A program made the position numbers and the translations under genes. Positions 23,545 through 30,909 of a stretch of DNA of 32,333 bases are shown in pieces (the first letter of the stretch is position 1; each line of letters starts with the position of its first letter). Source of the stretch: SAR202 cluster bacterium. Its GTDB lineage: Bacteria; Chloroflexota; Dehalococcoidia; Lucifugimonadales; Lucifugimonadaceae. The notes beneath the pieces are model-generated. The model made no database searches. It saw nothing but the letters and a program-made list of their open reading frames with translations, and had not been told where the DNA came from. The stretch spans positions 1 to 32,333 of the forward strand of contig RQOU01000088.1 in assembly GCA_008373165.1 (NCBI GenBank), in the 5' to 3' direction.

Positions 23545-25194
23545 ATGCCAGAAACAGTATTTTTTGGTGTCGTCACGTTTTTGATCGTGCTCGGCCCGCT
23601 AATTATCCTCCATGAACTAGGTCACCTCTGGACCGCTAGGCGCTTTGGCGTAAAAACGCTAGAGTTTGGTTTTGGCTATCCGCCTCGTGCTGGCGGAATC
23701 TGGAGTGGCAATACCGTCGTCTCACTTGACGATCAGACCGTCTTTGAAATTGATCGCGGATCCTTAAATGGCAAAGTCGCCACGGTATCTACTGTGCTCG
23801 ATGAGCGTGACAGGACAGTAGCTTTAAACGTTCGTGAGCGTAAAAAAGGAGATGATGCAGAAGCGTCTCGTGGCGTCTCAATCGTTACGGGGCGCATTAA
23901 ATCTGTAGGAACGGATCGCTTGGTCATAGCCGATATGCTCTGGTCATTTAATTGGCTTCCCTTGGGTGGTTTTGTTCGAATGGTTGGTGAAGAAAGCAGC
24001 AGCGTAAGGGGCTCACTTGGTAGCAAGCCCCGGTGGCAACGAATTGTTGTGATGGGAGCAGGGGCTGCGGTTAACGCAATTATTCCCTTCATCTTATTGC
24101 CATTGGTGTTAATGGTTCCGAGTGACAAATCAGTAGGGGACGTCACTATAGTCACAGTGTTTCCAGGTTCTCCCGCTGATCTTGCGGGGATCAAATCTGG
24201 CGACAAGATTGTTAAAGTTGATGGACGGCAAATTGAAAATATTTCCGAACTCCAGCAGGCTGTGACTGTGAAATTAGGCGCCGAGAGCACGTGGGAAATT
24301 GAATCAGGGATTCCCAACTTATTTGCTCGTCCCGCAGAACCTGAATATCAATACTCCGGTGATATTGAGAAAGTTGTCATTGTCCCTCGTTGGCAACCAC
24401 CTAGTCGGGTTGTAGTGTCAGAAACTTCCGACAGTGAAATGGAAATTTCATTATCTCGAGCACGTGTTTTCGATGCCTCAGTTGGGATTAATACAGTGTT
24501 AACAGTGGTTGATCAACCAACCGACACTCTCTATCAGATATCTGATAGGGATGCTGCAAAGCTTGATCCTGCTGCTGTCTTGGGGGACAAGTTGACGGTC
24601 GTTCCAACGGCTAGCGAGGCTGGTAAACACATTTCGTTGGTTGACGCTAGAGCACATGATAATGGACTTGGAGTAAAGACTTCGTTGCAGGAAGGTGCAA
24701 CGGGGGTACAGATCGCAATGGCTAATTCACGGATTGTCACGAAGGGTATGAACCCGATCAAGGCATTTCCATTGGGTTGGCGACAAGCGATGGATATTTT
24801 AGTACTTACTCGTAATGCCATTACCTCGACTTTGATTGGTAGTTCCAATCCACAGTTCGAAGGCCCGTCTACAGTTGGCCCAGTTGGTATTGGTCAGCTA
24901 ACAGGTGAGATAGCAGTCGCCGACGCTGGTATCGATGCGAAAATCATAACCCTAATCACGTTAGCGGCTACTTTAAGTTTGTCACTAGCAATACTCAACA
25001 TCCTACCGATTCCTGCTTTGGACGGCGGTCGAATATTCTTTGTACTTGTTGAGATTGTCCGGCGTGGTAAGAAAATATCGCCCGAACGAGAAGGATTAGT
25101 ACATTTTGTCGGATTCGCGTTGTTGATCGGATTAATTTCGGTTATTTCTGTTCAAGACATAACACGTATCGTTCGAGGGGAATCGTTTTTCTAG
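23545..25194 (+). CDS. rseP: RseP-family site-2 protease (M50) with extra domains
   Basis: Intramembrane zinc metalloprotease that cuts membrane-bound substrates such as anti-sigma factors or signal-peptide remnants. 549 residues, against about 350-450 in most homologues. Zinc ligands are in HELGH (23-27) and the third in NILPIPALDGGR (D493). A PDZ domain lies at about 195-255 (FPGSPADLAGIKSGDKIVKVDG). Two expansions are visible: about 80 extra residues (52-132) between FGFGYPPR and the FNWLPLGGFVRM motif, and about 140 residues (258-400) between PDZ and the C-terminal helices. The position between dxr and ispG is common in bacteria. The start ATG at 23545 has no strong SD. Confidence 0.92.
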   Translation: MPETVFFGVVTFLIVLGPLIILHELGHLWTARRFGVKTLEFGFGYPPRAGGIWSGNTVVSLDDQTVFEIDRGSLNGKVATVSTVLDERDRTVALNVRERKKGDDAEASRGVSIVTGRIKSVGTDRLVIADMLWSFNWLPLGGFVRMVGEESSSVRGSLGSKPRWQRIVVMGAGAAVNAIIPFILLPLVLMVPSDKSVGDVTIVTVFPGSPADLAGIKSGDKIVKVDGRQIENISELQQAVTVKLGAESTWEIESGIPNLFARPAEPEYQYSGDIEKVVIVPRWQPPSRVVVSETSDSEMEISLSRARVFDASVGINTVLTVVDQPTDTLYQISDRDAAKLDPAAVLGDKLTVVPTASEAGKHISLVDARAHDNGLGVKTSLQEGATGVQIAMANSRIVTKGMNPIKAFPLGWRQAMDILVLTRNAITSTLIGSSNPQFEGPSTVGPVGIGQLTGEIAVADAGIDAKIITLITLAATLSLSLAILNILPIPALDGGRIFFVLVEIVRRGKKISPEREGLVHFVGFALLIGLISVISVQDITRIVRGESFF

Positions 25195-25218
25195 TGGAAC
25201 ATAGCTTCGGATTCACCC

Positions 25219-25476
25219 GTGTCTAAGACTCTCAGGAACCAGCTGATCATCGCAGCGTTTTCTTCTGTCATGATTTCAATCCTCTGGTTTATTGGCGATC
25301 TGGCCTTTTCAATGAATTACGCGTTAGCGTTTGTAATTGCTGCATTATGGGTGCCGGTATTGCTGCGTCATAAACAGCGAGAGGGATCGATGTTTTGGAA
25401 TGTGTTTTTCGGTCTCTTAGGGTTGGTGGTACTGTCAGTAGTTGTTCGTGTTGTATGGCTAATTGGCCGAGGGTGA
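25219..25476 (+). CDS. Small three-helix membrane protein, unknown function
   Basis: 85 residues, GTG start at 25219. Three hydrophobic segments can be seen: about 8-28, 34-49 and 59-81, with a basic loop RHKQREGS between the second and third. There are no Cys or His motifs and no family I recognise. It sits 24 bp after rseP and 111 bp before ispG on the same strand and is probably co-transcribed. It might be an accessory of RseP, but nothing in the sequence shows that. Confidence 0.6.
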   Translation: MSKTLRNQLIIAAFSSVMISILWFIGDLAFSMNYALAFVIAALWVPVLLRHKQREGSMFWNVFFGLLGLVVLSVVVRVVWLIGRG

Positions 25477-25587
25477 GGATTATCTGATTCGCTCAAAGAG
25501 TTTCGTGCACGGTAAAATTGTCTGTGTGGTCCCCATACAATGTTTGATGGGTTAATTTGGAACTTCTCGATGGAAATCTAACTCGGA

Positions 25588-26811
25588 GTGGATGAACTGA
25601 CTGCAAGACAGAAAACTTATCCTGTAAATGTCGGTGGGGTCATGATCGGTGGCGGTCATGATGTTGTTGTTCAGTCCATGACAGACACCGATACGGCCGA
25701 TGTTGCTGCAACCGTCGCACAATCGAAATTGCTTGCTGATGCTGGAAGTGAAATCGTTCGCTTGACAGTTAATAATTCAGCCGCTGCTAAAGCGGTTCCC
25801 GAAGTTAGTAGGCGATTAGCCGATCTCGGTTGTAATGTTCCTCTTGTCGGTGATTTTCATTTTATCGGGCATCGTTTGCTTCGAGATTTTCCAGAACTTG
25901 CCGCGACACTGGCCAAGTTTAGGATCAATCCTGGCAATGTTGGACGGGGCGTGAGGCACGACGAAAACTTCGCCACGTTCATCGATATAGCTAAAGATCT
26001 TGGAAAGCCCGTTCGTATCGGTGTGAACGCAGGTAGTCTGGACCCTGATCTCATGGCCCTGAAGATGGATGAAAACTCTCGGATATCGGAACCGTTGGAT
26101 TCTGAACAAGTAGAAAATCAGGCCTTAGTCGAGAGCGCTCTAAAAAGCGCTGAGGCGGCTCTCGATATCGGGTTGACACCTAATCAGATCATTATCTCCT
26201 GCAAGGTTTCGAGGTTCCCGCAGATGGTTAGTGTTTATCGGGAGCTTTCCGAACGGTCTGATTTCCCTTTGCACCTTGGTCTTACAGAAGCGGGTATGGG
26301 TCAGAAAGGAATAGTAGCCACTACAGCAGCCTTGAGCACACTCCTTGAGCAGGGTATTGGAGATACGATTCGTGCTTCCTTAACTCCTGAAGTCGGTGGT
26401 GATAGGTCGACGGAAGTTCGGCTCTGCCAAGATATTCTTCAAGCAATTGGTCTTCGTAGATTTCGACCAGCAGTTACAGCCTGTCCCGGTTGTGGTCGTA
26501 CTACCTCGACATTGTTTCGTGAACTTGCACAGGATATTCAGGCTCATATCGATGAGAAATTGCCTGAATGGCAAAGCCGTCATAAAGGTTCGGAATCCTT
26601 GCAAGTTGCTGTTATGGGGTGTGTTGTGAATGGTCCCGGCGAGTCGAGAGCAGCCAACATTGGCATATCTCTTCCAGGTGCTGGTGAAGAGCCTAGAGCG
26701 CCGGTTTTTGTTGACGGGGAGCGGGTTAAATTACTGGCAGGTCCCAATATAGCGTCGGAATTTATTGAGATGGTTGAGAACTATGTCGAGACGACTTATG
26801 GTGACCGTTGA
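25588..26811 (+). CDS. ispG: 4-hydroxy-3-methylbut-2-enyl diphosphate synthase
   Basis: Iron-sulfur enzyme of the MEP pathway (GcpE), reducing MEcPP to HMBPP. 407 residues. The cluster ligands are C299 and C302 (ACPGCGRT) and C345 (GCVVNGPGE), with E352 of the same motif as the usual fourth ligand. The N-terminal VVVQSMTDTDTADV and KFRINPGNVG are family-typical. The start is odd: GTG at 25588 is the first possible codon after an in-frame stop at 25579, yet the SD-like CGGAG overlaps it, so initiation may really be at the CTG at 25597. With dxr in the same run, it suggests coordinated isoprenoid supply. Confidence 0.94.
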   Translation: MDELTARQKTYPVNVGGVMIGGGHDVVVQSMTDTDTADVAATVAQSKLLADAGSEIVRLTVNNSAAAKAVPEVSRRLADLGCNVPLVGDFHFIGHRLLRDFPELAATLAKFRINPGNVGRGVRHDENFATFIDIAKDLGKPVRIGVNAGSLDPDLMALKMDENSRISEPLDSEQVENQALVESALKSAEAALDIGLTPNQIIISCKVSRFPQMVSVYRELSERSDFPLHLGLTEAGMGQKGIVATTAALSTLLEQGIGDTIRASLTPEVGGDRSTEVRLCQDILQAIGLRRFRPAVTACPGCGRTTSTLFRELAQDIQAHIDEKLPEWQSRHKGSESLQVAVMGCVVNGPGESRAANIGISLPGAGEEPRAPVFVDGERVKLLAGPNIASEFIEMVENYVETTYGDR

Positions 26812-26821
26812 ACCGTGTTAT

Positions 26822-27136
26822 TTAATCGAGTTTAACCGATGTGCCATAGGCTAAAATTTCAGATGCTCCTGTAGTGATCATTGAAGATTCATACCGGACG
26901 TTGACGACCGCATCTGCACCCTGCAGCTCTGCTTGCTCCACCATTCTTCGCGTTGCCATTTCGCGTGTTTCTGCCTGAAGCTTAGCGTATTCTGCGATTT
27001 CTCCACCGACGATATTTCGTAGTGCAGCAATAATGTCTCGACCTACATGTTTTGCTCGCACTGAATTTCCGCGTGCAATTCCTGATATTTCGGTGATTTT
27101 TCGTCCAGGGACGTCAGGTGTAGTAGTGACGATCAT
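26822..27136 (-). CDS. YbjQ/UPF0145 family protein
   Basis: A 104-residue soluble protein of the YbjQ (UPF0145) family, usually annotated as putative heavy-metal binding. The family pattern is clear: MIVTTTPDVPGRKI, a middle ALRNIVGGEIAEY, and AxxQGADAVVNVRYES followed by a GTSVKL end. No Cys residues, so the metal role is doubtful. Function is unknown in the family; pentameric rings have been seen in structures. The start ATG is preceded by AGGACT about ten bases upstream. Convergent with ispG (10-bp gap) and divergent from the M28 peptidase gene. Confidence 0.88.
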   Translation of the reverse strand: MIVTTTPDVPGRKITEISGIARGNSVRAKHVGRDIIAALRNIVGGEIAEYAKLQAETREMATRRMVEQAELQGADAVVNVRYESSMITTGASEILAYGTSVKLD

Positions 27137-27149
27137 TGTAGGAGTCCTT

Positions 27150-27162
27150 TTTGTTCAACAAA
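27150..27162. promoter_or_regulatory. TTTGTT-C-AACAAA palindrome before ybjQ
   Basis: A 6-bp inverted repeat with one central base, 14 bp upstream of the YbjQ-family start in the divergent region. It has the form of a small operator; no U-run or further copies support another reading. Confidence 0.3.
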
Positions 27163-27192
27163 CGATGTTTTAAGTTTAATCATCCATACCTG

Positions 27193-27218
27193 TTGATTTG
27201 GAGATTAACAAATATAAG
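27193..27218 (+). promoter_or_regulatory. candidate promoter of the M28 peptidase gene
   Basis: TTGATT and TATAAG, a good -10 but with a spacer of only 14 bp; TGTTGA two bases earlier gives 16 bp with a poorer -35. It is the best box pair in the divergent gap, offered with low confidence. Confidence 0.28.
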
Positions 27219-27347
27219 TGGCAGTCACATTGCTGATTGGATTCATTTGTTCAGGAGATGTGATGGCAACATGCGCGTAACATATTGGACTCAAGGGTTT
27301 ATGGATTTAAGATGTTATGTAACAGGTGCAATGTAAAGAAGGTTGAT

Positions 27348-28748
27348 TTGAAACTAAATTGGCATGAGATTGACCGTTTTTTGACAGGAGAAGCTTGGTC
27401 TGGCTCTCTTATAAGGAAGCATACGACTGAATTAGCTGATGTGATAGGACCTCGTTGGGGAGGATCCTCGCAGGATCGGATGACTGCCGAATATATTAGT
27501 AATCAGATGAAAACGGCCGGACTCGATCGTAGCGAAATCGAACCCTTTGAAATCGATACCTGGAATCATGGATCTGTTTCGATCACTTTGCCAGAAGATA
27601 ATGATCGAATAATCGCATCATTGCCTTTTCTGCGTTGCAAGCCAATCGATTTAGTAACTCCGTTATTAGACGTTGGTCACGCAACGGTACATGAAGTTGA
27701 AGAACTCAGACCAAGGCTGAACGGTGCGATTGTTCTTGCTTCCATTTCACCTGAACCTTTCACCTCAATTGAACCATTCACCGCTCGAATATCGCGGCTT
27801 GCAGATGCTGGTGCATCAGCAATAATTGCGATAGAACCTAAAACCGGTGGCCGTATGGAATATGCCAATTCAGATGAATGGTTAAATGTAGGTCCCCAAA
27901 AAGATGCGATAGCCGTTGTGAAAACCAGTTCAGAAGACGGGGCGTATTTGCGAAGGGTTGCTCCGAATGAGCCATTGATAAGAGTATCAGTTGACTCTAA
28001 ATATTTTGATTCTGAAGCATACAATACCGTTGCGGAATTAGAGGGTGAGGTTTATCCGGACCATCATCTGATTCTTGCTGGCCATCACGATACTGTTATA
28101 GGTACGGCTGGGGGTAACGATAATACGTCGGGGACCATAGGGGTTATGGAAACTGCACGGACATTGTCGGTTTTGCGTGATGTTCTAGGAATCAGGCCAG
28201 GCATCTCGATTCGTTTTGCTACCTGGAGTGGAGAGGAACAACATCTACAAGGTTCAAGGGCCTATGTTTCTCGTCATTATGCAGAGGATTCCCCTCAACG
28301 TGAAAACAAACCTTTGCTGAATATCAATCTGGATGAACTTTCTACTGGCCATATGAAAGGAATTGTTCTGACTTTTCCACATCTGCGAAAATTTATCCAA
28401 GGGCAATTGGATACCATGGACGACGGATTGAAGTGTCATGTTCTGTCTCACATGGACGCACATTCCGATCATTTTCCGTTTGTTGAACAAGCTATTGATG
28501 CAGCAATCACATGGCGGTGGCGCTTCTGGGGGAGACATGAGGATGCGAATTTTCATCACGAAACTGGAGATGCGGCTAATAAACTTAATGTCCGTGAGTT
28601 AAAAGAATATGTAGGCCAGCTTGCCAGGCTCTTACTCCGGCTATCCCATGTGCCACCAAATGATTGGCCTGTTAATCCAGTTACGATTTCTGACGTTAAC
28701 AGGATGATCGAACGTGACGCTGGTAGAAGTCATCCCACCTTCCATTAA
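27348..28748 (+). CDS. M28-family zinc aminopeptidase with PA-like insertion
   Basis: Zinc-dependent exopeptidase. Ligands from the chosen start: H246 (AGHHDTV), D258 (GGNDNTSG), E296/E297 (WSGEEQ, catalytic and metal), D329 (NLDEL) and H404 (HHETGD). Residues about 95-215 before the catalytic core look like a PA-type insertion domain. No signal peptide is seen, so it is probably cytoplasmic, unlike many secreted M28 enzymes. Start: TTG at 27348 has AGAAGG five bases upstream; the frame is open further to 27285, and ATG 27312 is an alternative. The likely role is digesting peptides; the substrate is unknown. Followed by a small gene after 12 bp. Confidence 0.85.
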   Translation: MKLNWHEIDRFLTGEAWSGSLIRKHTTELADVIGPRWGGSSQDRMTAEYISNQMKTAGLDRSEIEPFEIDTWNHGSVSITLPEDNDRIIASLPFLRCKPIDLVTPLLDVGHATVHEVEELRPRLNGAIVLASISPEPFTSIEPFTARISRLADAGASAIIAIEPKTGGRMEYANSDEWLNVGPQKDAIAVVKTSSEDGAYLRRVAPNEPLIRVSVDSKYFDSEAYNTVAELEGEVYPDHHLILAGHHDTVIGTAGGNDNTSGTIGVMETARTLSVLRDVLGIRPGISIRFATWSGEEQHLQGSRAYVSRHYAEDSPQRENKPLLNINLDELSTGHMKGIVLTFPHLRKFIQGQLDTMDDGLKCHVLSHMDAHSDHFPFVEQAIDAAITWRWRFWGRHEDANFHHETGDAANKLNVRELKEYVGQLARLLLRLSHVPPNDWPVNPVTISDVNRMIERDAGRSHPTFH

Positions 28749-28760
28749 GGCGTATCGCAA

Positions 28761-28991
28761 ATGAGAGAACGTCATCATAGATCAAATAGTAAGCATCCTC
28801 GAGCGTGCACTTGCTCATCATGCCAAGCACGGAGAATACAGGCTGCTACCCCCAAGTTGAAGAAGAAACGCAAGCCAAAATCTCAAAGAGGTAAGGCGGG
28901 CCATAAAAAGGTAGTTGATTCTGCGATAGCAGATGCAATGGATATTCTGGGTTTTGCCGCTGAGACGGATAGTGATCAGGAAAATGACTAA
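28761..28991 (+). CDS. Small basic Cys-rich protein, unknown
   Basis: 76 residues, with an N-terminal H12-x3-C-x-C-x2-C cluster (C16, C18, C21) that could bind zinc, a very basic middle (KKKRKPKSQRGKAGHKK), and an acidic end (ETDSDQEND). Such a layout fits a nucleic-acid binding protein, but I recognise no family. It lies in a tight same-strand run: 12 bp after the M28 peptidase and 17 bp before the oxidoreductase, which supports it being a real gene. No good SD is seen. Confidence 0.55.
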   Translation: MRERHHRSNSKHPRACTCSSCQARRIQAATPKLKKKRKPKSQRGKAGHKKVVDSAIADAMDILGFAAETDSDQEND

Positions 28992-29008
28992 TTTGGAGGG
29001 AGACAGGT

Positions 29009-30070
29009 ATGGCTGAAGCATCGTTAGCGAAAATTGGATTGATTGGTGCGGGGTGGTGGGCCACCGCAAACCATTTGCCGGTATTTGCAAACAGAGACGA
29101 TATCGAATTGGCGAGTGTTTGTCGTTTGGGCGCTGATGAGTTGTTGCAGGTCAAAAATAAATTCGGATTTACACATGCAACAGAAAATTACAGGGAGCTT
29201 CTTGAAACTCCGGGTCTAAGTGGAGTTGTTGTTGCGTCACCACATACTTTACATTTTGAACATGCGATGGCCGCGTTGAAGAAGGGTTATCACGTGATGT
29301 GTGAGAAACCTTTGACCACCAAAGCCGCGGAGGCACGTGAATTAGTTGCTGAAGCTGAGCGCCAGGGTGTTCAACTGGTTATACCTTATGGATGGCATTA
29401 CAGTAAATTTATTCAGGAAGCAAAGCGACGCATGGATGAGAAAGCCGTCGGTGAGATCGAATACGTAATGTGTCATATGGCATCACCTATTCGATCGCTT
29501 CTTGAGGGCAAGCAATTTATATCGGAATATGTTGGGGACAATATGTTTGAGCCGGATGCTGATACATGGGCGGATCCCCAGGTGGCGGGTGGTGGTTATG
29601 CATTGGCTCAGATGTCTCATTCCGCAGGCCTTGCGTTTTGGCTGACGGGTCTTAAGGCACAGTCAGTTTCAGCTCTCACCTCGTCTCCAACAAGCAGGGT
29701 CGAGTTATACGACGCGTTTTCAGTTAAGTTCAAGGGAGGAGCTATAGGATCGTTCAGTGGAGCTGGCACTCTTCCAGACGACCAGCAATTTCAACTTGAT
29801 GTAAGAATATTTGGATCTGAGGGCGTGATGACAGTCGACTGTGACCGCGCAAGACTACAAGTATTACGACATGATGGCGATAACTATTCAATGAAACTTG
29901 ACCCGGATGCCGGTGAATATTTGGGAGATGGTCCCACTAGTAACTTTGCTGACATCGTGACGGGCAAAACCCAGATGAATTGGGCTCCTGGTTGGGCAGG
30001 CATGCGCGCCATCGAAATGATCGACGCAGCTTATAGTTCAGTGAAATCAGGTAAGCCGGTTTTGGTTTAA
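29009..30070 (+). CDS. Gfo/Idh/MocA-family oxidoreductase
   Basis: NAD(P)-dependent dehydrogenase, 353 residues, of the family that oxidises sugars, inositols or related compounds. The Rossmann start is GLIGAGWWATANHLPVF (about 9-25). The family motif EKPLTTKAAEA (catalytic Lys in EKP) is near 99-109, and the catalytic region GWHYSKF lies about 30 residues on. The C-terminal alpha/beta domain covers about 130-330. The substrate is not evident. The start ATG at 29009 has a strong GGAGG. Probably co-transcribed with the two genes before it. Confidence 0.9.
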   Translation: MAEASLAKIGLIGAGWWATANHLPVFANRDDIELASVCRLGADELLQVKNKFGFTHATENYRELLETPGLSGVVVASPHTLHFEHAMAALKKGYHVMCEKPLTTKAAEARELVAEAERQGVQLVIPYGWHYSKFIQEAKRRMDEKAVGEIEYVMCHMASPIRSLLEGKQFISEYVGDNMFEPDADTWADPQVAGGGYALAQMSHSAGLAFWLTGLKAQSVSALTSSPTSRVELYDAFSVKFKGGAIGSFSGAGTLPDDQQFQLDVRIFGSEGVMTVDCDRARLQVLRHDGDNYSMKLDPDAGEYLGDGPTSNFADIVTGKTQMNWAPGWAGMRAIEMIDAAYSSVKSGKPVLV

Positions 30071-30084
30071 TGTTCTAGGCTTGA

Positions 30085-30112
30085 TTGTGAGTGCTTTAAC
30101 ACTTCTCTGATA
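30085..30112 (+). promoter_or_regulatory. phoB: possible degenerate Pho box before phoB
   Basis: Three 6-bp elements at 11-bp steps: TTGTGA (30085), TTAACA (30096) and CTGATA (30107). Only the middle one is a good match. It shares TTAACACTT with the clearer repeats at the end of the window, so autoregulation of the two-component genes is possible. Confidence 0.3.
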
Positions 30113-30145
30113 CTTTGTTTTGCTGAATTTCATGAAAGGTTTATT

Positions 30146-30868
30146 TTGCCTGATACTTTTCTGCCACATAGTGATCATAAGGTTCTTGTAGTTGAAGATG
30201 ACCGAACTTTACGAGAGGCATTACGGTACAACCTAGTAGCTGCAGGATATGAAGTTGTTGTCGCAAGCGATGGCGGGGAAGGTTTGGTCAGCGCGCGCCA
30301 GGATAGTCCTGATGTTGTGGTACTGGACCTTATGCTTCCGAGTCTGAGCGGCATCGAGGTATGCAAGGCTCTTCGCCGTGACGGTTCTATTATTCCCATC
30401 ATAATGTTGACAGCTCGTGACGCTGAAATCGATCGTATTGGCGGCCTTGAATCCGGAGCTGACGATTACGTCACAAAACCATTCAGCATGCGAGAACTTA
30501 TCGCACGCGTCGCTGCTCAAATACGTCGGATGCAAATGATTCGATCTATTTCACAGAATGCGACTGATGAAATTCTTGATTTAGGGGAACTGGTCATAAA
30601 TCGAGCTTCTCGAAATGTGACATTGAATGAGAAATCAGTGGACTTACGACCACGAGAGTTTGACCTGTTGACGCATATGGCAGCTAATCCTGGTCGGGTA
30701 TACACACGTGATCAACTGCTGCATGATGTTTGGGGATTTGAATACATTGGAGACACTCGTACGGTTGATGTTCACGTCAGATGGCTGCGTCTTAAAATAG
30801 AAGAAGATCCAGCGAAGCCGAAGTTCCTCGGTACTGTCCGAGGAGTTGGCTATCGTATTAATGTGTGA
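30146..30868 (+). CDS. phoB: OmpR/PhoB-family response regulator
   Basis: Response regulator with DNA-binding output, 240 residues. Receiver domain 12-125: acidic pair D18/D19, phosphoacceptor D61 in VVLDLMLP, T89 and K111 (VTKPFS). The winged-helix C-terminal domain is 140-238, ending in VDVHVRWLRLKIEEDP and GTVRGVGYRI. The start is TTG at 30146 with AAAGGT five to seven bases upstream. The kinase gene follows after 41 bp. The phosphate assignment is inferred from the PhoB-like pairing with a PAS-containing PhoR-type kinase and from TTAAC repeats nearby. Another OmpR-type signal remains possible. Confidence 0.88.
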   Translation: MPDTFLPHSDHKVLVVEDDRTLREALRYNLVAAGYEVVVASDGGEGLVSARQDSPDVVVLDLMLPSLSGIEVCKALRRDGSIIPIIMLTARDAEIDRIGGLESGADDYVTKPFSMRELIARVAAQIRRMQMIRSISQNATDEILDLGELVINRASRNVTLNEKSVDLRPREFDLLTHMAANPGRVYTRDQLLHDVWGFEYIGDTRTVDVHVRWLRLKIEEDPAKPKFLGTVRGVGYRINV

Positions 30869-30909
30869 TCGGCGTGTACTTTATTTGGACTTATTATCGG
30901 GGGTTGTAG

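Noticed and set aside
23733-24317. 194-codon antisense frame within rseP
   Set aside because: No domain and a composition typical of antisense shadows; the M50 protease on the other strand is unambiguous.
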